64,000 bases of DNA from Sorangium cellulosum (GCF_004135735.1 NZ_CP012670.1:5844501-5908500), one strand, 5' to 3'; positions 13,078 to 22,312 are shown, counted from the stretch's first letter. Numbers and translations are program-made. Notes: generated from the letters alone by a model not told the origin.

Positions 13078-15789
13078 GTGACGCGACGCCCTCTCGCGCT
13101 GCGCGGCCTGCTTGCGGGCGCGCTGGCTTTCCTGCTGCCCGGCGTGCCTGCGTCAGCGCACGCTCAGGACCGCAGTGCGCCGGGCGACATCGAGCGTGGC
13201 GGTCTCGGAGAGCGCGATCGTGACGCGAGCGCGCGCGACCCTGCTGCGGGCGCGACGGCGCCTGCGGCCGGCTCCCCGGGCGGCGAGCGCGCTCCGCCCG
13301 GGGCGGGAGACGCGCGCGTCGAGCCGCCGCAGCTCGTCGAGGGCGTGGAGGCCGAGTATCCGCCGGAGGCTCGAGCGGCACGACGGGTGGGCACGGTCGT
13401 GCTGAAGCTCCTGATCGACGCGTCGGGGCGGGTGACCGAGGCCGAGATCGCGACCCCCGCGGGCCACGGCTTCGACGAGGCCGCCCGCGCGGCGGCGCTG
13501 CGGTTCCGCTTCACGCCGGCGCGCCGGGGCGGCACGCCGGTCGCCTCGCGCATCCTCTACGGCTACGACTTTCGGCTCCCCGAGGAGCCGAACGCCGAGC
13601 CCTCCTTCTCGGCGACGGAGGGAAGCGGGGTCACGGCCACGGGCACGGCAGCGACCGCTCCCCCGCCTGCCGGGGTGCCCGACCGGGCGAACAGCGCAGC
13701 TCCCCCGCCGGCCAGGGAGCCCGGCCAGACGAGCACCGCCGCGCCCATCGCGGTGACCGTGCGCGGCGCCGAGGCCGAGCGCCTCCGGCAGTCCGCGCAG
13801 GCGATCACGGTCATCGAGACCGAGGAGGCGCAGCGGAGGACCGCCGACATGGGCGAGGTGCTCGCCCGCACCCAGGGCGTCGGCGTGCGGCGGAGCGCGG
13901 GGCTCGGCTCGTGGTCGCGCCTCTCGCTGAACGGCCTCACCGACGATCAGATCCGCTTCTTCCTCGACGGCGTGCCGCTCGATCTCGCCGGCTACCCGTT
14001 CGGCGTCGCGAACGTGCCCGTGAACCTGGTCGAGCGCGTCGAGATCCACCGCGGCGTGGTCCCGGTGCGCTTCGGCGCCGACGCGCTGGGCGGCGCCGTC
14101 AACCTGGTCACGGATCGGGACGTCCGCGGCACCCACGGCGCGGCGTCGTACGAGATCGGCTCCTACGACACCCACCGGCTCACGCTCTCGGCGCGGCACC
14201 TGCACGAGCCGAGCGGCTTCTTCACCCGGCTGAGCGGCTTCCTCGACGCCGCGAAGAACGACTACCCCGTGGACGTCGTGGTGCCGAACGAGAACACCGG
14301 GCGCGAGCAGCCCGCCCGCGCCTACCGCTTCCACGACGCCTACCGGGCGGCGGGCGGGAGCGCCGAGCTCGGCTTCGTGAACCGGCCCTGGGCGCGGCGG
14401 CTGCTCCTGCGCGCCTTCGTCACCGACTACGACAAGGAGCACCAGCACAAGTTCGGCGTCATGAAGGTGCCCTATGGGGAGGTCACGAACGGCGAGACCG
14501 CGCCGGGCGCCACGCTCCAGTACGAGCAAGGGCTCGGCCGAGGCGTCGCCCTCGAAGCGCTCCTCGGGTACACGTACCGGCGCGCCACCTTCCTCGACGT
14601 CAGCGACTGCATCTACGACTGGTTCGGCCGCTGCGTCCGCAAGCGCCCCAGGCCAGGCGAGGACGAGTCGCCCCCCCGGGATCGGGTGTTCCGGGAGCAC
14701 AGCGGGCTTGGCCGCCTGAGCCTCCTTTACCGGCCCCACCCGGAGCACGCGCTGCGGCTCTCCGTGTCTCCGACGTTCATCACGCGCACGGCAGAAGAGC
14801 GCAGGCCGGACAACCCGAAGGCCCGCGATCGGCTCCGGGGCGAGCACAGCCTGTTCACCTGGGTGTACGGCGTCGAGCACCAGCTCAACCTGCTCGACGA
14901 TCGCCTGGAGAACCGCTTCTTCGTGAAAGACTACGTGCAGATGCTCCGCATGAAGGGGCGCCTGCCGGGGCTCCACGCGCGCTTCGACCAGCGGGAGCGC
15001 GACACCCATCGCCTCGGCGTCGGCGACGGCCTCCGCTATCGCCTCTCCGAGTGGCTGTACGCCAAGGCGTCGTACGAGTGGGCGACGCGGCTCCCGCGGC
15101 CCGTCGAGGTGTTCGGCGACGGGGCGATGATCGTCGCCAACCTCGCGCTCGAGCCCGAGACGAGCCACAACGGAAACCTCGGCTTCACGATCGACGCGCG
15201 CGACACCGCGTCGGGCGCGTGGCGGCTCGACGCGAACGGCTTCGTCCGCGCGGTCGAGCGGCTCATCGTGCTGAACAACCGCACGGACTCGATCCAGTAC
15301 ATCCACGTCACGGGGGCTCGGTCGCTGGGCGTCGAGGCCGCCGCCGGCTGGACGTCGCCGGGAGAGCACGTCGCCCTCGACGGCAACATCACCTACGACG
15401 ATTTTCGCAAGACGTCCGACGAGGGGAACTTCGCTCGCTCCGAGGGCGAGCGGATGCCGAACCGGCCGTGGCTCTTCGCCAACGGCTCGGCGCGCGTGCA
15501 GCTCCAGGGGGTCGTCGCGCCGCGCGACACGCTCTCGCTCACCTGGGACACGCGCTACGTGCACGGGTTCTACCTCGGCTTCGCGAACTGGGGGCGGGTC
15601 GAGGATAAGGCGAAGGTGCCCTCGCAGCTCCTGCACTCGCTCGCGCTCACCTACGTCGCGCGCGACGAGCCGCGCACGGTGAGCTTCACCATCGAGGCCC
15701 ACAACCTCACCGACGAGCGGGCCTCCGATTTCTACGGTATCCAGCGACCCGGGCGGACGCTGTTCTCCAAGGCGACGCTGGAGATGTGA
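13078..15789 (+). CDS. TonB-dependent siderophore receptor with N-terminal TonB C-domain fusion
   Basis: 903 residues from a GTG start preceded by gaggg. A signal peptide ends at about A-H-A-Q. A TonB C-terminal-type domain follows (about 92-165, with Y-P-P-E-A and F-R-F-T-P-A-R), then a Pro/Ala-rich linker, the plug domain (about 235-350; D-G-V-P-L-D and V-E-R-V-E-I-H-R-G) and a long beta-barrel. The barrel ends F-S-K-A-T-L-E-M, not in the usual aromatic residue. Outer-membrane receptors of this class import ferric siderophores; MxcH of the myxochelin locus is a possible comparison. The gene is divergent from the NRPS operon and heads a five-gene uptake cluster. The fusion of an energiser domain to its own receptor is the notable feature. 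Confidence 0.9.
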   Translation: MTRRPLALRGLLAGALAFLLPGVPASAHAQDRSAPGDIERGGLGERDRDASARDPAAGATAPAAGSPGGERAPPGAGDARVEPPQLVEGVEAEYPPEARAARRVGTVVLKLLIDASGRVTEAEIATPAGHGFDEAARAAALRFRFTPARRGGTPVASRILYGYDFRLPEEPNAEPSFSATEGSGVTATGTAATAPPPAGVPDRANSAAPPPAREPGQTSTAAPIAVTVRGAEAERLRQSAQAITVIETEEAQRRTADMGEVLARTQGVGVRRSAGLGSWSRLSLNGLTDDQIRFFLDGVPLDLAGYPFGVANVPVNLVERVEIHRGVVPVRFGADALGGAVNLVTDRDVRGTHGAASYEIGSYDTHRLTLSARHLHEPSGFFTRLSGFLDAAKNDYPVDVVVPNENTGREQPARAYRFHDAYRAAGGSAELGFVNRPWARRLLLRAFVTDYDKEHQHKFGVMKVPYGEVTNGETAPGATLQYEQGLGRGVALEALLGYTYRRATFLDVSDCIYDWFGRCVRKRPRPGEDESPPRDRVFREHSGLGRLSLLYRPHPEHALRLSVSPTFITRTAEERRPDNPKARDRLRGEHSLFTWVYGVEHQLNLLDDRLENRFFVKDYVQMLRMKGRLPGLHARFDQRERDTHRLGVGDGLRYRLSEWLYAKASYEWATRLPRPVEVFGDGAMIVANLALEPETSHNGNLGFTIDARDTASGAWRLDANGFVRAVERLIVLNNRTDSIQYIHVTGARSLGVEAAAGWTSPGEHVALDGNITYDDFRKTSDEGNFARSEGERMPNRPWLFANGSARVQLQGVVAPRDTLSLTWDTRYVHGFYLGFANWGRVEDKAKVPSQLLHSLALTYVARDEPRTVSFTIEAHNLTDERASDFYGIQRPGRTLFSKATLEM

Positions 15790-15844
15790 TGACGACGATA
15801 GCGATCGTGAGCCCTTTCGCTCGCACGACAGGACGGAGACACAG

Positions 15845-17086
15845 ATGAGTGTGGTTCAGCGGAAGCAGCGATCATCGAGCCGAGCGAGCGCGACGGCCTT
15901 CGCGCTCGCGCTCCTGACCGGCGCGCCCTTCGGCTGCGCGGACGAGACGTCGAACCCCGTCGACCAGAGCGGGAGCGGCGGCGACGCGTTCGTGATCGCC
16001 ACGCGCGTCTGGGACGACACCGCGACCAACTCGTACTTTCACGTGCTGCCGTCGATCGATCGAGGCGCGGCGGTCGACCCGTCCCAGGCGCTCGAGATCC
16101 CCGGCTCGGCACGGCTGTTCGCGTTCGAGGGGCTGGGCTGGTTCGGCATCGGGGAGGCCCAGGCGCCGACGATCTCGCGTTACACGCTCGAAGGCGGCGC
16201 GCTCGTCAAGGGAGCCTCGATCAGCTTCCAGCCCTTCGGCGTGAAGAGCCTCTGGCCCACGAATTACGTCATCTCTCCGACGAAGGTCTATCATCCGGAT
16301 CGCGCGGGCGAGCAGATCGTCGTCTGGAACCCCACGACGATGGAGGTGGAAGGGACGATCCCGCTGCCGCAAACGCACCGCGAGGGCTACCTGGCGCTGT
16401 ACGGATACGGGGCTGTCCTGCGCGGCGAGACGCTGCTCGTCTCGGTGGGGTGGGTCGACTGGAGCACGACGGATACCATCCTCCCGGAGACCGGGCTCGT
16501 CGCGATCGACACCGAGACGGACACCGTCGTGCGGTTCGACGTCGACGAGCGGTGCGGCGGGATCACGCAGCCCGTCGAGACGGCCTCCGGCGACGCCTAC
16601 TTCGTGAGCTCGGCGCTCGCGGGGGCGACCTATCACCTCCAGCGCCTGGACACCGAGCCCTGCGCGCTGCGCATCCTGAAGGACGCGGACGCCTTCGATC
16701 CGGACTACGCCCTGCTCCTGGGCGAGCTGGCGGACGGCGCGATCGCGGGCGATCCCATCCCCGCGGGCGGGGACGGCCTCTTCCTCCGGGTGTTCGACGA
16801 GGGCCTCGCCACGATCGGCGAGGAGACCAAGATGTCCGAGGTCACGGGCCAGCCGGCGTGGCGCTGGTGGCGGTGGGACACCGCGACGAACGAGGCCGCG
16901 GCGATCCCGGAGCTGGCCCCCTCGCCCGCGAACGTCTCCTTCTTCGAGGTCGACGGCCGGGTCCTCACGATCGACGAGGAGAGCGGCTCCACGGAGAGCA
17001 CGCTGATCGAGCTCACGGCCGAGGGCGGCCCGAAGCTCGGCCTGACGACGCCGGGCTACCTGCACGGCCTGGCGAAGGTGCGATAG
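15845..17086 (+). CDS. Secreted MxcI-like protein of siderophore uptake loci
   Basis: A 413-residue exported protein: a basic N-terminus and hydrophobic segment end at a Cys (A-P-F-G-C), a non-canonical lipobox, so lipid anchoring is uncertain. The rest is rich in short strand repeats with W, G and D turns, consistent with a beta-propeller. It begins 55 bp after the TonB receptor stop with a GGAG site and is followed by the PepSY reductase gene. Its position directly behind the receptor recalls mxcI, which follows mxcH in myxochelin clusters and has no established biochemical role. A periplasmic or surface binding role in ferric-siderophore handling is inference. Confidence 0.7.
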   Translation: MSVVQRKQRSSSRASATAFALALLTGAPFGCADETSNPVDQSGSGGDAFVIATRVWDDTATNSYFHVLPSIDRGAAVDPSQALEIPGSARLFAFEGLGWFGIGEAQAPTISRYTLEGGALVKGASISFQPFGVKSLWPTNYVISPTKVYHPDRAGEQIVVWNPTTMEVEGTIPLPQTHREGYLALYGYGAVLRGETLLVSVGWVDWSTTDTILPETGLVAIDTETDTVVRFDVDERCGGITQPVETASGDAYFVSSALAGATYHLQRLDTEPCALRILKDADAFDPDYALLLGELADGAIAGDPIPAGGDGLFLRVFDEGLATIGEETKMSEVTGQPAWRWWRWDTATNEAAAIPELAPSPANVSFFEVDGRVLTIDEESGSTESTLIELTAEGGPKLGLTTPGYLHGLAKVR

Positions 17087-17133
17087 CTCGCGCGGCGCGC
17101 AGCGCTCCGCGCGAGGGGACAGGGTGACTCGCG

Positions 17134-18741
17134 ATGGTCAGGAAGCTCTCCCGCCATGCCTTCACGACCTTCTGGGACGTGCACGCCTGGGCCGGCGTGC
17201 TCGGTGGGCTCTTGCTCTACGTGATGTTCCTGTCGGGGGGGATCACGCTCTTCCGGAGGCAGCTCGCGGTGTGGGAGGAGCCCCTGACCCAGCAGCGCTC
17301 CTCGATCGAGCAGACGGGGCTCCAGGCCGTGCTCGATCGGGGGCTCGCCGCCGCGGGGACGACGCCCGAGCAGATCTGGATCGATCTGCCGGAGGGCGGG
17401 CTGGGCGCCGCGCGGATCCAGTACCGCGCGCAGGGCGAGGCGGTCTCGTCGTGGGTCCGCGAGGAGGTCGTGCCCGAGCGCGAGCGGCTGTCCGACTTCC
17501 TCTACGAGCTGCACTACCTCTGGCACAGGGCGACCGGCGATTGGTTGTTCTATCTCGGCGGCCTCCTGTGCGTCGCGCTCCTGCTCGCGCTGGCGACCGG
17601 CGTGCTCATCCACCTGAAGGACATCGTCCGGCAATTTCATCAGTTCCGGCCGGACAGGAGGCGCCGTGTCCTGTGGTCGGACATGCACAAGGTGCTCGGC
17701 GTGATGAGCTTGCCGTTTCAGGTCCTGTACGCCTACACGGGCGCGTTCTTCGTGTTCCTGGGGGTGCTCGTCCAGGTCTTCACGGGTCCCGTGTTCGGCG
17801 GAGACGCCGCGCGGGCGGACCTCTCGGCCTGGGGGGCGTCGTTCGCGGACGAGCCCGCGCGCGGGGCGCCCGCCCGCGGCCTGACGCTGGACGAGCTCAC
17901 GGCGCGCGCGCGCGCGGCGGAGCCCCGGCTCGTGCCCGAGAGGATCCGTATCCGGCACCACGGCCTCGACAGCGGGACCGTCGAGCTCCGCGGCGCGATC
18001 GAGGGCGTCCCGTTCGCGCGCGGCGTCGTGCGCCTGCGGGCGACCGACGGCGCGGTCCTCTCGCTCGACGCGCCGGGCGCCGAGGGCGCGCGCAGCGGCG
18101 CGTTCCGGTGGATGTACGGCCTCCACTACGCCGACTTCGGCGGCATCACGCTCCGGATCCTGTTCTTCGTGCTCGCCCTGGCGACGTGCGCCACGATCCT
18201 CACCGGCAACTGGATCTGGCTCGCGCGACGGGAGGCGCGGCGAGAGAGCCTCGGCAACCGCCTCCTCGCGCGGCTCACGGTGGGCGTCGGCGCGGGGACC
18301 GTCGTCGCGATCGCGGCGCTCTTCCTTTCGAGCCGGGCGTTCCCGCTCGACTGGAGCGCCCGCGCGGCGGCCGAGGATCTCACGTTCGTCGTGGTGCTCG
18401 GGCTCTGCGTCGCGTGGGCGCTGGCCGCGCGTGACGGCGGGCGGCTCCTCTGGCAGCAGCTCGGGCTCGCGGGGCTCTTGCTGCTGCCGGTCCCCGCGCT
18501 CGCGGCGCGCTGGTCGGGCGCGGGGCTCTTCGGCGCGGGGCAGAAGCTCGGCGCCGTGGTGGCCGTCGACGTCGCGCTCCTCTTGGCCGCCGCGGCGCTC
18601 TGCGCCTCGGCCTGGGCGCTCCGCCGGGCGGCCTTGCGGCACGCGGCGCCGCCGCGGGCGACGCGGGACGGGGCGCCTGCGCCGCTCTCGCACGGCGGGG
18701 CGGGGCTCATGGCCAGGCGCCAGACGGCGTCCCATGGTTGA
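17134..18741 (+). CDS. PepSY-associated membrane protein, candidate ferric-siderophore reductase
   Basis: 535 residues with the PepSY-TM architecture: an N-terminal helix (W-D-V-H-A-W-A-G-V-L-G-G), a periplasmic PepSY segment, and L-H-Y-L-W-H and L-W-S-D-M-H-K-V-L-G motifs whose histidines could bind haem. A second L-H-Y-A-D-F-G motif precedes further C-terminal helices. Relatives such as FpvG and PiuB sit in siderophore loci and reduce ferric iron on the siderophore to release it in the periplasm. It lies 47 bp after the MxcI-like gene and its last codons overlap the start of the DUF3325 gene. Family call is firm; the reductase role is by analogy and context. Confidence 0.87.
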   Translation: MVRKLSRHAFTTFWDVHAWAGVLGGLLLYVMFLSGGITLFRRQLAVWEEPLTQQRSSIEQTGLQAVLDRGLAAAGTTPEQIWIDLPEGGLGAARIQYRAQGEAVSSWVREEVVPERERLSDFLYELHYLWHRATGDWLFYLGGLLCVALLLALATGVLIHLKDIVRQFHQFRPDRRRRVLWSDMHKVLGVMSLPFQVLYAYTGAFFVFLGVLVQVFTGPVFGGDAARADLSAWGASFADEPARGAPARGLTLDELTARARAAEPRLVPERIRIRHHGLDSGTVELRGAIEGVPFARGVVRLRATDGAVLSLDAPGAEGARSGAFRWMYGLHYADFGGITLRILFFVLALATCATILTGNWIWLARREARRESLGNRLLARLTVGVGAGTVVAIAALFLSSRAFPLDWSARAAAEDLTFVVVLGLCVAWALAARDGGRLLWQQLGLAGLLLLPVPALAARWSGAGLFGAGQKLGAVVAVDVALLLAAAALCASAWALRRAALRHAAPPRATRDGAPAPLSHGGAGLMARRQTASHG

Positions 18742-19081
18742 GACCGCGTCGGTGCTGGCGGCGTATCTCGCCTTCGCCTTGCTGCACGCGGCGCGGCCCG
18801 AGCGCATCCCGTTCGGCGTCGCGACGCGGCTGCGCGGCAGGCGCGCGTGGCGCGTCGCGGCCCGGGTCCTGGCGGTCGCCTCCTTCTCGCTGTCGGTCGC
18901 GCTCTGGGGCCGGGTGGAGGCGGGCCCCGCGGCGTTCCTCGTCGCCCTCGCGGCGCTGATGGTCGCGGCCACCCTCTTCGTCCTGCTCGCGCCGATCTGG
19001 CCGCGCGCCGTCTTTGGCCTCGCCCTCCTGTGTCCGCCGGCGATCGTCGCGCTCTCGCTCCTCGGAGCGCGCCATGGCTAG
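18734..19081 (+). CDS. Small inner-membrane protein, DUF3325-like
   Basis: 115 residues with three predicted membrane segments. The ATG at 18734 overlaps the last three codons of the PepSY gene and its stop overlaps the next start, so translation is coupled. Size, topology and position between a PepSY reductase and a DUF3649-like protein fit the DUF3325 partner found in ferric-siderophore reduction operons. No catalytic motif is visible; it may help assemble or stabilise the reductase. Confidence 0.68.
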   Translation: MVETASVLAAYLAFALLHAARPERIPFGVATRLRGRRAWRVAARVLAVASFSLSVALWGRVEAGPAAFLVALAALMVAATLFVLLAPIWPRAVFGLALLCPPAIVALSLLGARHG

Positions 19082-19352
19082 ACCCCGGCTCGCCCGCCTC
19101 GAGGCCCCGCTGCGCGTCGCCGCGGCGCTGGTCGGGACCTTGCCGGTCGCCGTCCTGTCGAGCGTGTGCCTGGCGCGGGTCGTCCCGCTCTCCGAGGGCG
19201 CGCGGGGCACCCTCGGCTTCTCGCTCGTGGTCCCGCTGTGGGTCGCGGCGATGTGCGTCGCCTTCCTGGCCCGCAACGCGGCGCGGGCGTGGGGGGTCTG
19301 CGCGGCGCTCACCGCCGCGCTCGCCGCGATCGTGTACGGCGCCCCGCTGTGA
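19074..19352 (+). CDS. Small inner-membrane protein, DUF3649-like
   Basis: 92 residues starting with ATG inside the final codons of the DUF3325-like gene. Three hydrophobic segments are seen, with an R-V-A-A-A-L-V-G-T-L-P start and an F-L-A-R-N-A-A-R-A-W segment typical of DUF3649 proteins, which accompany siderophore receptors and PepSY proteins. It is the last gene of the uptake cluster; the next gene begins 143 bp away. Function unknown; a partner role in iron release is inferred. Confidence 0.68.
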   Translation: MARPRLARLEAPLRVAAALVGTLPVAVLSSVCLARVVPLSEGARGTLGFSLVVPLWVAAMCVAFLARNAARAWGVCAALTAALAAIVYGAPL

Positions 19353-19495
19353 CCGGGCACGCTCACGAGGCCCACGCAACGGACCCACGCGAGCCCGAGC
19401 TGTTCCAGCCCGGACAGACGCAAACGTCCGCGCGTCCTCGCGCCGCGCCACAAACGTTCCCGTCGTCACCGCTTCCCCGCATAATCGGCCACCTC

Positions 19496-20350
19496 ATGAC
19501 CACCGCTCCCCATGACCTGCGCGGAAAGACCGTGCTCATCACCGGCGCGAACCAGGGCATCGGAAAGGCCGCCGCCGTGGAGCTCGCCAGGAAGGGCGCG
19601 AGGCTCGTCCTGCTCTGCCGCAACCCCGAGAAGGCGCGGGCGGCGATGGCGGACATCCAGGCGGCGTCAGGCAACCACGACATCTCCCTGATCCTGGCCG
19701 ATCTCTCCTCGCTCGCGGAGACGCGCCGTGCCGCCGCCGAGGTCCTCGACCGGCACGACCGGCTCGACGTCCTCCTCAACAACGCCGGCGTCATCACCAC
19801 CTCGCGCCGGCTGAGCGCGGACGGCCACGAGCTCACCTTCGCGACCAACCACCTCGGCGCCTTCCTCCTCACGAAGCTCCTGCTCGACAGGCTCAAGGCG
19901 AGCCCGTCGGGCCGGATCGTCAACGTGAGCTCCGAGGCGCACCGGCGCGGCCAGATCCACTTCGACGATCTCCAGCTCACGAGCAACTGGAGCTCTTTCC
20001 GGGCGTATTGCCAGTCGAAGCTCGCCAACATCCTGTTCACGTCCGAGCTCGCCCGCCGCCTCGAGGGCACGAGCGTGACGGCCAACAGCCTCCACCCCGG
20101 CGTGGTCGCCTCCGGCTTCGGCAGGGGCGAGGGGGGCGCCTTCGCGCTCCTCGTGAAGCTCGCGGGCTTCTTCATGATCAGCCCCGAGAAGGGCGCGATC
20201 ACCTCGGTGTACCTCTGCTCTTCCCCCGAGGTCGCCGGCGTCAGCGGGAAGTACTTCGACAAGTGCAAGGAGCGCTCCCCCTCGGTCGCCGCGCAGAGCC
20301 AGGGCGACGCGAAGCGCCTCTGGGACCTCAGCGAAGAGCTCACGGCCTAG
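19496..20350 (+). CDS. Short-chain dehydrogenase/reductase (retinol-dehydrogenase-like)
   Basis: 284 residues from ATG at 19496. The Rossmann motif T-G-A-N-Q-G-I-G is near residues 15-22, N-N-A-G near 98-101, and a Y-C-Q-S-K catalytic Tyr/Lys pair after V-N-V-S-S. The arginine after the first beta strand (L-L-C-R-N) suggests NADP(H). The family resembles retinol/WW-domain oxidoreductase SDRs acting on lipophilic alcohols or ketones; the substrate is unknown. It stands alone on the same strand as the siderophore uptake genes and may be independent of them. Confidence 0.9.
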   Translation: MTTAPHDLRGKTVLITGANQGIGKAAAVELARKGARLVLLCRNPEKARAAMADIQAASGNHDISLILADLSSLAETRRAAAEVLDRHDRLDVLLNNAGVITTSRRLSADGHELTFATNHLGAFLLTKLLLDRLKASPSGRIVNVSSEAHRRGQIHFDDLQLTSNWSSFRAYCQSKLANILFTSELARRLEGTSVTANSLHPGVVASGFGRGEGGAFALLVKLAGFFMISPEKGAITSVYLCSSPEVAGVSGKYFDKCKERSPSVAAQSQGDAKRLWDLSEELTA

Positions 20351-20456
20351 CACGACCGCCCCGCGCCGCGGGACCTCCGCGAGCTCCGATGCGCGGGCGG
20401 ACGCCGAGACCTCGTTCCTCCCCTGGCGCCTCGACGGCTGGAACGCCTGCTCTCTT

Positions 20457-20477
20457 CAGGCGGCTTCAACCCGCCTG
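20457..20477 (+). terminator. Short hairpin downstream of the SDR gene
   Basis: A perfect 7-bp stem CAGGCGG/CCGCCTG with a 7-nt loop lies about 107 bp after the SDR stop. There is no T-tract, so intrinsic termination is uncertain. Confidence 0.3.
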
Positions 20478-20595
20478 TCGCTAGCGTCGAGTCGCCCAAG
20501 GCTCACCCCCGTCCCGCAACGACCACGGCAGGCCCTCGGAGGGGGCGCTCGTCGCGCGCGCCGCCCGCCTTGTCGAGCCCGGCCGCGTCTGCTAA

Positions 20596-20620
20596 TGAAC
20601 ACGTTCAGTGAACGCGTTTG
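20596..20620. promoter_or_regulatory. TetR-type operator abutting the regulator start codon
   Basis: TGAACACGTTCA (20596-20607) is a near-perfect palindrome ending one base before the GTG start. A second copy-like TGAACGCGTTTG begins at 20609 inside the gene, 13 bp later. TGAAC...GTTCA sites are typical of TetR autorepressors. The position implies a very short or absent leader. Confidence 0.65.
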
Positions 20621-21276
20621 GCGAAAAGAGGCCCCCGAGGCCGGCGAGGAAGCGCGACGCGCAGAAGGAGGAGACGCGCGCGCGGATCCTGGAGGTCGCG
20701 CGCGCCCACTTCGAGCGCGACGGCTTCGACGGGGCGAGCGTCCGCGCGATCGCGGCGGGCGCGGGCGTCGCCGCGGGCACGGTGCTCCTCCACTTCGAGG
20801 ACAAGCGCGATCTGCTCCACGCGGCGCTGTTCGACGACCTCGAGGCCATGATCGAGCGCGCCCTCGCGGCGCGCGGGAGGGGTCGACTCGAGGCCCGCCT
20901 CCGCGCCCTCGCGCGCCCGTTCTTCGCCTATTACGCGGCGCGGCCGGCGCTCTCGAAGACGCTCCTCCGGGAGGCGCTGCTCGCCGACTCGCCCTGGCGC
21001 GAGCGGTTCACCGCGCAGGTCGCGCGCGTGCACGGGCGCATCGTCGGCCTCGCCGAGGAGGCCAGGGCGCGCGGCGAGATCGCGGCGGACACGGACGCCG
21101 CGCTGCTCGGGGCCGCGTTCTTTTCCTTTTACTACTTCGCGTTGATCGGCTGGGTGCAGGGCGCGCTCGCCGATCCCGAGCCGCTCTTCGAGCGGCTCCT
21201 GTCCGAGCACATGCGCGGCGTCGCCCGAGGGGCCGCGCGGAGACGGAGGAGGCCCGATGACGACGATATTCCGTGA
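20608..21276 (+). CDS. TetR/AcrR family transcriptional regulator
   Basis: 222 residues from GTG 20608, the only sensible start in frame. The TetR helix-turn-helix (about residues 20-65) reads A-R-I-L-E-V-A-R, G-A-S-V-R-A-I-A, then G-V-A-A-G-T-V-L-L-H-F, followed by an alpha-helical ligand domain. It overlaps the following hydrolase gene by 20 bp, so the two are co-transcribed. A TGAAC/GTTCA operator sits right at the start, suggesting autorepression relieved by a ligand that the hydrolase may process. Confidence 0.92.
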   Translation: MNAFGEKRPPRPARKRDAQKEETRARILEVARAHFERDGFDGASVRAIAAGAGVAAGTVLLHFEDKRDLLHAALFDDLEAMIERALAARGRGRLEARLRALARPFFAYYAARPALSKTLLREALLADSPWRERFTAQVARVHGRIVGLAEEARARGEIAADTDAALLGAAFFSFYYFALIGWVQGALADPEPLFERLLSEHMRGVARGAARRRRRPDDDDIP

Positions 21277-22159
21277 AGAGCAGGCGCGCGCGACGATCGA
21301 GGCGGCTTACGAGCGCTTCCGCGCGCGCGTCCCGGGGACGAGCGCCCGGACCGTGGCGACGCGCTTCGGCGACACGCACGTCCTCCTGGCGGGCCGCGCG
21401 GACGCGCCGCCCCTCGTGGTGCTGCACGGCGCCCTCGCGAGCTCCGCGCACGTCATGGGCGAGCTCGGGCCGCTCCGCGACCGCTTCCGCGTGATCGCGC
21501 CCGACGTCATCGGCCAGTCGGTGAAGAGCGCGGACGCGCGGCTGCCCCTCGACGGGCCCGCGTACGGCGAGTGGCTGGTCGACGTGCTCGACGCGCTCGG
21601 CCTCGCGCGCCCTCACGTCTACGGCGTGAGCTGGGGCGGCTTCGTCGCGCGCAAGCTCGCGGAGCTCGCGCCGGAGCGCATCGACCGGCTCGTGCTGCTC
21701 GTGCCCGCCGGGGTCGTCGCGGGCTCGGCGTGGAGGGGGTTCATCGAGGTCGGCATCCCGATGGCGCTCTACCGCGCGTTCCCGAGCGAGGCCCGCCTGC
21801 GCCGCCTCGCGCGCTCGCTGTTCACGACGACCGACGACGACTGGGTCCCTTACTTCGGCGAGGCGATCCGGAGCTACCGGCTCGACTTCCGCGTGCCGCC
21901 GCTCGCGACGCCCGGGCCGCTCGCGAGGTTCACGCGGCCGACGCTCGTCTTCGGCGCGAGCGACGATCTCAGCTTTCCGGGCCAGGCGCTGCTCGCGCGG
22001 GTGAGGGCGCTGATCCCGCACGCCGAGACGGAGCTGCTCGAGGGGAGCCGGCACGCGCCGCCCACCGACGAGGCGTTCCGGCGCCGGCTCGGCGACCGCA
22101 TCACGCGGTTCCTGCGGGCCGGCGGCGCGGCCGAGCTCGCCGCGCCGGCCGGGGCGTGA
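21257..22159 (+). CDS. Alpha/beta hydrolase
   Basis: 300 residues. The oxyanion H-G-A-L motif is near 58-61, the nucleophile Ser125 in G-V-S-W-G-G, the acid in F-G-A-S-D-D and the catalytic His in S-R-H-A-P-P near the C-terminus, so the full triad is present. It starts inside the end of the TetR gene. The class covers esterases, C-C hydrolases and lactonases; no substrate can be assigned. Regulation is presumably through the overlapping TetR gene. Confidence 0.9.
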   Translation: MTTIFREEQARATIEAAYERFRARVPGTSARTVATRFGDTHVLLAGRADAPPLVVLHGALASSAHVMGELGPLRDRFRVIAPDVIGQSVKSADARLPLDGPAYGEWLVDVLDALGLARPHVYGVSWGGFVARKLAELAPERIDRLVLLVPAGVVAGSAWRGFIEVGIPMALYRAFPSEARLRRLARSLFTTTDDDWVPYFGEAIRSYRLDFRVPPLATPGPLARFTRPTLVFGASDDLSFPGQALLARVRALIPHAETELLEGSRHAPPTDEAFRRRLGDRITRFLRAGGAAELAAPAGA

Positions 22160-22312
22160 GCTCGTTCGCCGACCTCTCGCCGGGGTGCGGACAGCGCGTC
22201 ATGCCGCGACTCCCCGGCACGTCGCTCGATGGCCCCGGGCTCGAGGGAGCTCCACGGACTCAAGCTCCGCCGTCGTCCTGATCCCCTCCTTGAGCCAGCC
22301 CTTCGAGCCTCG

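Noticed and set aside
13153..15702. 849-residue minus-strand frame opposite the TonB receptor
   Set aside because: Antisense shadow; the plus-strand product has clear plug and barrel motifs.
17056..18972. 638-residue minus-strand frame opposite the PepSY gene
   Set aside because: Composition is Arg/Glu/Pro-rich nonsense and lacks any motif; the PepSY gene is well supported.
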